Source: Pseudomonadota bacterium
GTDB taxonomy: Bacteria; Myxococcota_A; UBA796; SXON01
NCBI GenBank assembly: GCA_005776735.1
Contig: SXOM01000095.1
Coordinates: 1 to 5,863, forward strand
Length of the DNA stretch: 5,863 nucleotides
Reading direction: 5' to 3'
Part shown: one piece after another, positions 4,545 to 5,863 of the stretch
Numbering within the stretch: position 1 is the first letter of the stretch
How the letters are laid out: every line of letters starts with the position of its first letter
Program-made: the position numbers and the translations under genes
The notes under the pieces: generated by a model
What the model was told of the DNA's origin: nothing
The model's database searches: none
The model's input: only the letters and a program-made list of their open reading frames with translations

Positions 4545-5129
4545 TCACACGGGCTTGCGCGCGGTGCGGCTGCCGAGTTCGATGGGGAAGGTGTAGCTGA
4601 CGTACACGAAGACCGGGGAGTAGAACGCCACTCCCTCGGGCATCTCCCGCGCCAGGTACAACGCCGGCCCGACGTGCAGGACCCCCACCCGGCGCAGGTG
4701 GCTGTCGCGCGCCTCGAGCGCGTACCCGGCCGACACCCAGGCATCGAAGAACTCGACGGGCGCGCTGGCGGCGACGCTGGCGTACACGCCGCTGCGGACC
4801 TTCTTGACCCCCCAAGCTGCGGTGACCCCCGCGGCGGCAGCGACGTTGGGGTAGAACACGTCGAGGGTGAACCCCGGACGGAACCCGAGGCTGAGCTGGG
4901 CGTAGACCCCCTGCGTGAGCCGGAAGTCGGCCTGCACCCCGACGAGCATGCCGCCGCCGAAGGTCGGCCCGAGGGCCACCGGCGCATCCTCGACCGCCGG
5001 CGCTTCGTGGCGGGCGGTGAACGTGTCGGCCGAGCCCGCGGGCGCCTGTCCGAAGGCGCCCGGCGCGGGCTCCGCCACCGGCGGGTCGGCGAAGGCGACG
5101 GCGGTGATCGCGGCGAGACCGAACGACAT
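4545..5129 (-). CDS. Putative outer-membrane beta-barrel protein
   Basis: The 194-aa product begins MSFGLAAITAVAFADPPVAE, a signal peptide with likely cleavage after AFA (residues 12-14), though it lacks the usual basic n-region. A Pro/Ala-rich linker to about residue 50 is followed by alternating hydrophobic/polar strands with glycines: LGPTFGGGMLVGVQADFRL, GVYAQLSLGFRPGFTLDVFY, VRSGVYASVAAS, FDAWVSAGYALEARD, VGVLHVGPALYLARE and AFYSPVFVYVSYTFPIELG. That pattern fits a small beta-barrel of about eight strands. The aromatic end YVSYTF is followed by 13 residues rather than being terminal, which is atypical. ATG 5129 is the only plausible start; upstream codons overlap the divergent gene. A TATACT box lies seven bases upstream and there is no Shine-Dalgarno, suggesting leaderless translation. 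Specific family and function are not recognised. Confidence 0.7.
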   Translation of the reverse strand: MSFGLAAITAVAFADPPVAEPAPGAFGQAPAGSADTFTARHEAPAVEDAPVALGPTFGGGMLVGVQADFRLTQGVYAQLSLGFRPGFTLDVFYPNVAAAAGVTAAWGVKKVRSGVYASVAASAPVEFFDAWVSAGYALEARDSHLRRVGVLHVGPALYLAREMPEGVAFYSPVFVYVSYTFPIELGSRTARKPV

Positions 5130-5148
5130 CCGGGATAGTATAGCGCGG
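5130..5148. promoter_or_regulatory. 19-bp divergent promoter region, possibly leaderless in both directions
   Basis: Only 19 bp separate the two divergent ATGs. The gap contains one A/T patch, GATAGTATAG. On the minus strand it reads TATACT (5142-5137), five of six bases of a -10 consensus and seven bases before the ATG at 5129. On the plus strand it reads TAGTAT (5136-5141), a weaker match seven bases before the ATG at 5149. Neither gene has room for, or shows, a Shine-Dalgarno sequence. No clear -35 element is seen inside the flanking codons. Confidence 0.5.
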
Positions 5149-5736
5149 ATGGCCCGCCTCCCCGCCTCCGTCGCCCTGGTGCTCCTGGCCGCCTGCGCCG
5201 CGCCGCCGCCGGCCACGGTCGACGCGCGCCTGGCCACGTTGCCGCCCGACGCGAGCCTCGTGGTCGCGCTGGATGCGCCGAGCCTGTTGGCCAGCCCGGC
5301 GCTCGCCGAGCTGCTCACCGGCGCCGGGTTCGCCCCCGAGGTGCTGTCCGGCCTGGCGGGGGCGCCCGGCCTCCGGGTCGACGACGTGCGGCTGGGCTGC
5401 GACGAGCTTGGCTGCGTCGCGCTCCTGGAGGGCGAGGTCGTCGACGCGGCGGCGGCGCTCGAGGGCCTGCTCGCCCGTCCGCCCGCGGGGCTCGACCTCG
5501 TACGCGCCGGCGGCGAGCTGCGGGGGATTGACGCCATCACCGAGGCGGGCGACGACCTGGTCCTGCGCGTCCTCGCCGACGACAAGGCGGTGTTCGGCGA
5601 CCGGGCCGCGGTCCAGGCCGCCTGGGAGCGGCGCGGCGGCGGCGGGCTCGATGCCGCCGCGGTTGCAGCGGCCGTGCCGCCGAGCGAGAACTGGGGCAAT
5701 GCTTTGCAAAGATTGCCCACCACAAGGCCAGCCTGA
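5149..5736 (+). CDS. Putative lipoprotein, probably truncated at its C terminus
   Basis: The 195-aa product starts MARLPASVALVLLAACAAPP, a lipoprotein signal with lipobox LAAC and Cys16. The mature part begins TVDARLATLPPDASLVVALD, then APSLLASPALAELLTGAGF, a pattern (…LPPDASLVVALD-x-x-x-LLASPA…) I associate with myxobacterial lipoproteins of unknown function. Cys84 and Cys89 (GCDELGC) could form a disulfide. Alanine, aspartate and leucine are abundant, with GC3 near saturation to residue 180. The last 15 residues, NWGNALQRLPTTRPA, are encoded by visibly lower-G+C DNA starting at about 5689 and do not continue the Ala/Leu-rich pattern. I infer that an insertion removed the native 3' end. The start lies 19 bp from the divergent outer-membrane-type gene, with no Shine-Dalgarno. 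Confidence 0.72.
   Translation: MARLPASVALVLLAACAAPPPATVDARLATLPPDASLVVALDAPSLLASPALAELLTGAGFAPEVLSGLAGAPGLRVDDVRLGCDELGCVALLEGEVVDAAAALEGLLARPPAGLDLVRAGGELRGIDAITEAGDDLVLRVLADDKAVFGDRAAVQAAWERRGGGGLDAAAVAAAVPPSENWGNALQRLPTTRPA
5694..5718. promoter_or_regulatory. 25-bp operator-like inverted repeat
   Basis: Outer arms GGGCAAT (5694-5700) and ATTGCCC (5712-5718) are perfect complements. Between them the palindrome CTTTGCAAAG (5702-5711) is offset by one unpaired G at 5701. It lies at the composition break and overlaps the last codons of the truncated lipoprotein frame. It could be a repressor operator for the gene at 5790 or part of a mobile-element end; lack of a T-run argues against a terminator. 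Confidence 0.45.
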
Positions 5737-5738
5737 AA

Positions 5739-5749
5739 TTGCATTGCAA
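5739..5749. promoter_or_regulatory. Second dyad TTGCA-T-TGCAA
   Basis: This 5-1-5 dyad lies 41 bases upstream of ATG 5790. It shares the TTGCAAA half with the inverted repeat at 5694-5718: GCTTTGCAAAG at 5701 against GCATTGCAAAT at 5741, 40 bp or about four helical turns apart. A pair of binding sites for one regulator is plausible. Confidence 0.35.
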
Positions 5750-5775
5750 ATCCCTCCGGATCCAGTCCACAAAAC

Positions 5776-5781
5776 AGGGAG
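5776..5781 (+). promoter_or_regulatory. Ribosome-binding site for the gene at 5790
   Basis: AGGGAG lies eight bases before ATG 5790 in an otherwise A-rich leader (CACAAAACAGGGAGACAG). It supports this start over the in-frame ATG at 5802. Confidence 0.6.
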
Positions 5782-5789
5782 ACAGACCT

Positions 5790-5863
5790 ATGACCCCGCA
5801 CATGGACTTACGACAGGCGCGCGCCAACGCCAAACGCCTGCTTGGCGCACCGGGCTACGCCAC
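5790..5863 (+). CDS. N-terminal fragment of an unidentified protein (runs off right edge)
   Basis: Twenty-four codons are visible, beginning MTPHMDLRQARANAKRLL and continuing GAPGYA. The basic, Ala/Leu-rich helix is not enough to name a family. Codons include TTA, CGA, AAA, CTT and GCA, less G+C-biased than the rest of the window. With the roughly 50% G+C leader, this suggests it belongs to DNA of different origin from the genes to its left. A good ribosome-binding site and an upstream dyad pair suggest a regulated first gene of an inserted module. Confidence 0.5.
   Translation, partial: MTPHMDLRQARANAKRLLGAPGYA

Noticed and set aside
3858..5138. 426-codon plus-strand open frame
   Set aside because: It crosses an intergenic repeat region and is antisense to the outer-membrane-type gene. 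The composition is low-complexity and shows no domain.
5694..5718. Rho-independent terminator for the gene ending at 5736
   Set aside because: The inverted repeat lies inside the reading frame, its core is a loopless palindrome and no T-run follows.

Overview
The window is about 70-75% G+C and has strong G/C preference at third codon positions. It carries several short-signal lipoproteins, including one with an Asp-Thr-Gly linker, and the start of an HNH-endonuclease-family gene. Together these suggest a myxobacterial or other 'deltaproteobacterial' (Myxococcota-like) chromosome. This assignment is an inference from composition and protein style; there is no rRNA or other marker gene.

Layout: (1) 1-174, minus strand: N-terminal 58 codons of an HNH-endonuclease-type protein that runs off the left edge. 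(2) 175-1859: a gene-poor, apparently eroded stretch. It holds two copies of a T-tract plus GCCCCACGTGGGGC palindrome (elements A and B, 917 bp apart, same orientation), the 3' part of a DTG-linker secreted protein (ending at 993) that lacks a believable 5' end, and three weak coding remnants. (3) 1860-2879, plus: the only gene with a confident enzymatic family, a deoxyhypusine-synthase-family protein (the bacterial branch linked to homospermidine formation). (4) 2876-3931, minus: a lipoprotein with probable SH3-like repeats, convergent with (3); the two genes share one CTAG as both stop codons. (5) 3932-4544: intergenic region with a 62/65-bp imperfect direct repeat, three GAAGTTC-centred dyads and an 88-nt imperfect hairpin (4331-4418) whose imperfect pairs look RNA-like on the plus strand. 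(6) 4545-5129 minus and 5149-5736 plus: a divergent pair (putative outer-membrane protein and putative lipoprotein) whose start codons are separated by only 19 bp, suggesting leaderless transcription in both directions. (7) From about 5689 to the end: a sharp drop in G+C, an operator-like inverted-repeat pair, and a new plus-strand gene with a good ribosome-binding site. This looks like the left edge of an insertion that cut off the 3' end of the lipoprotein gene.

No operon-level pathway links these genes. Apart from the deoxyhypusine-synthase relative they are envelope proteins of unknown role, separated by repeat-rich spacers. The observations most worth following are the plus-strand hairpin, the duplicated CACGTG-palindrome element next to an HNH gene, the probable insertion boundary at 5689 and the overlapping-stop convergent pair.
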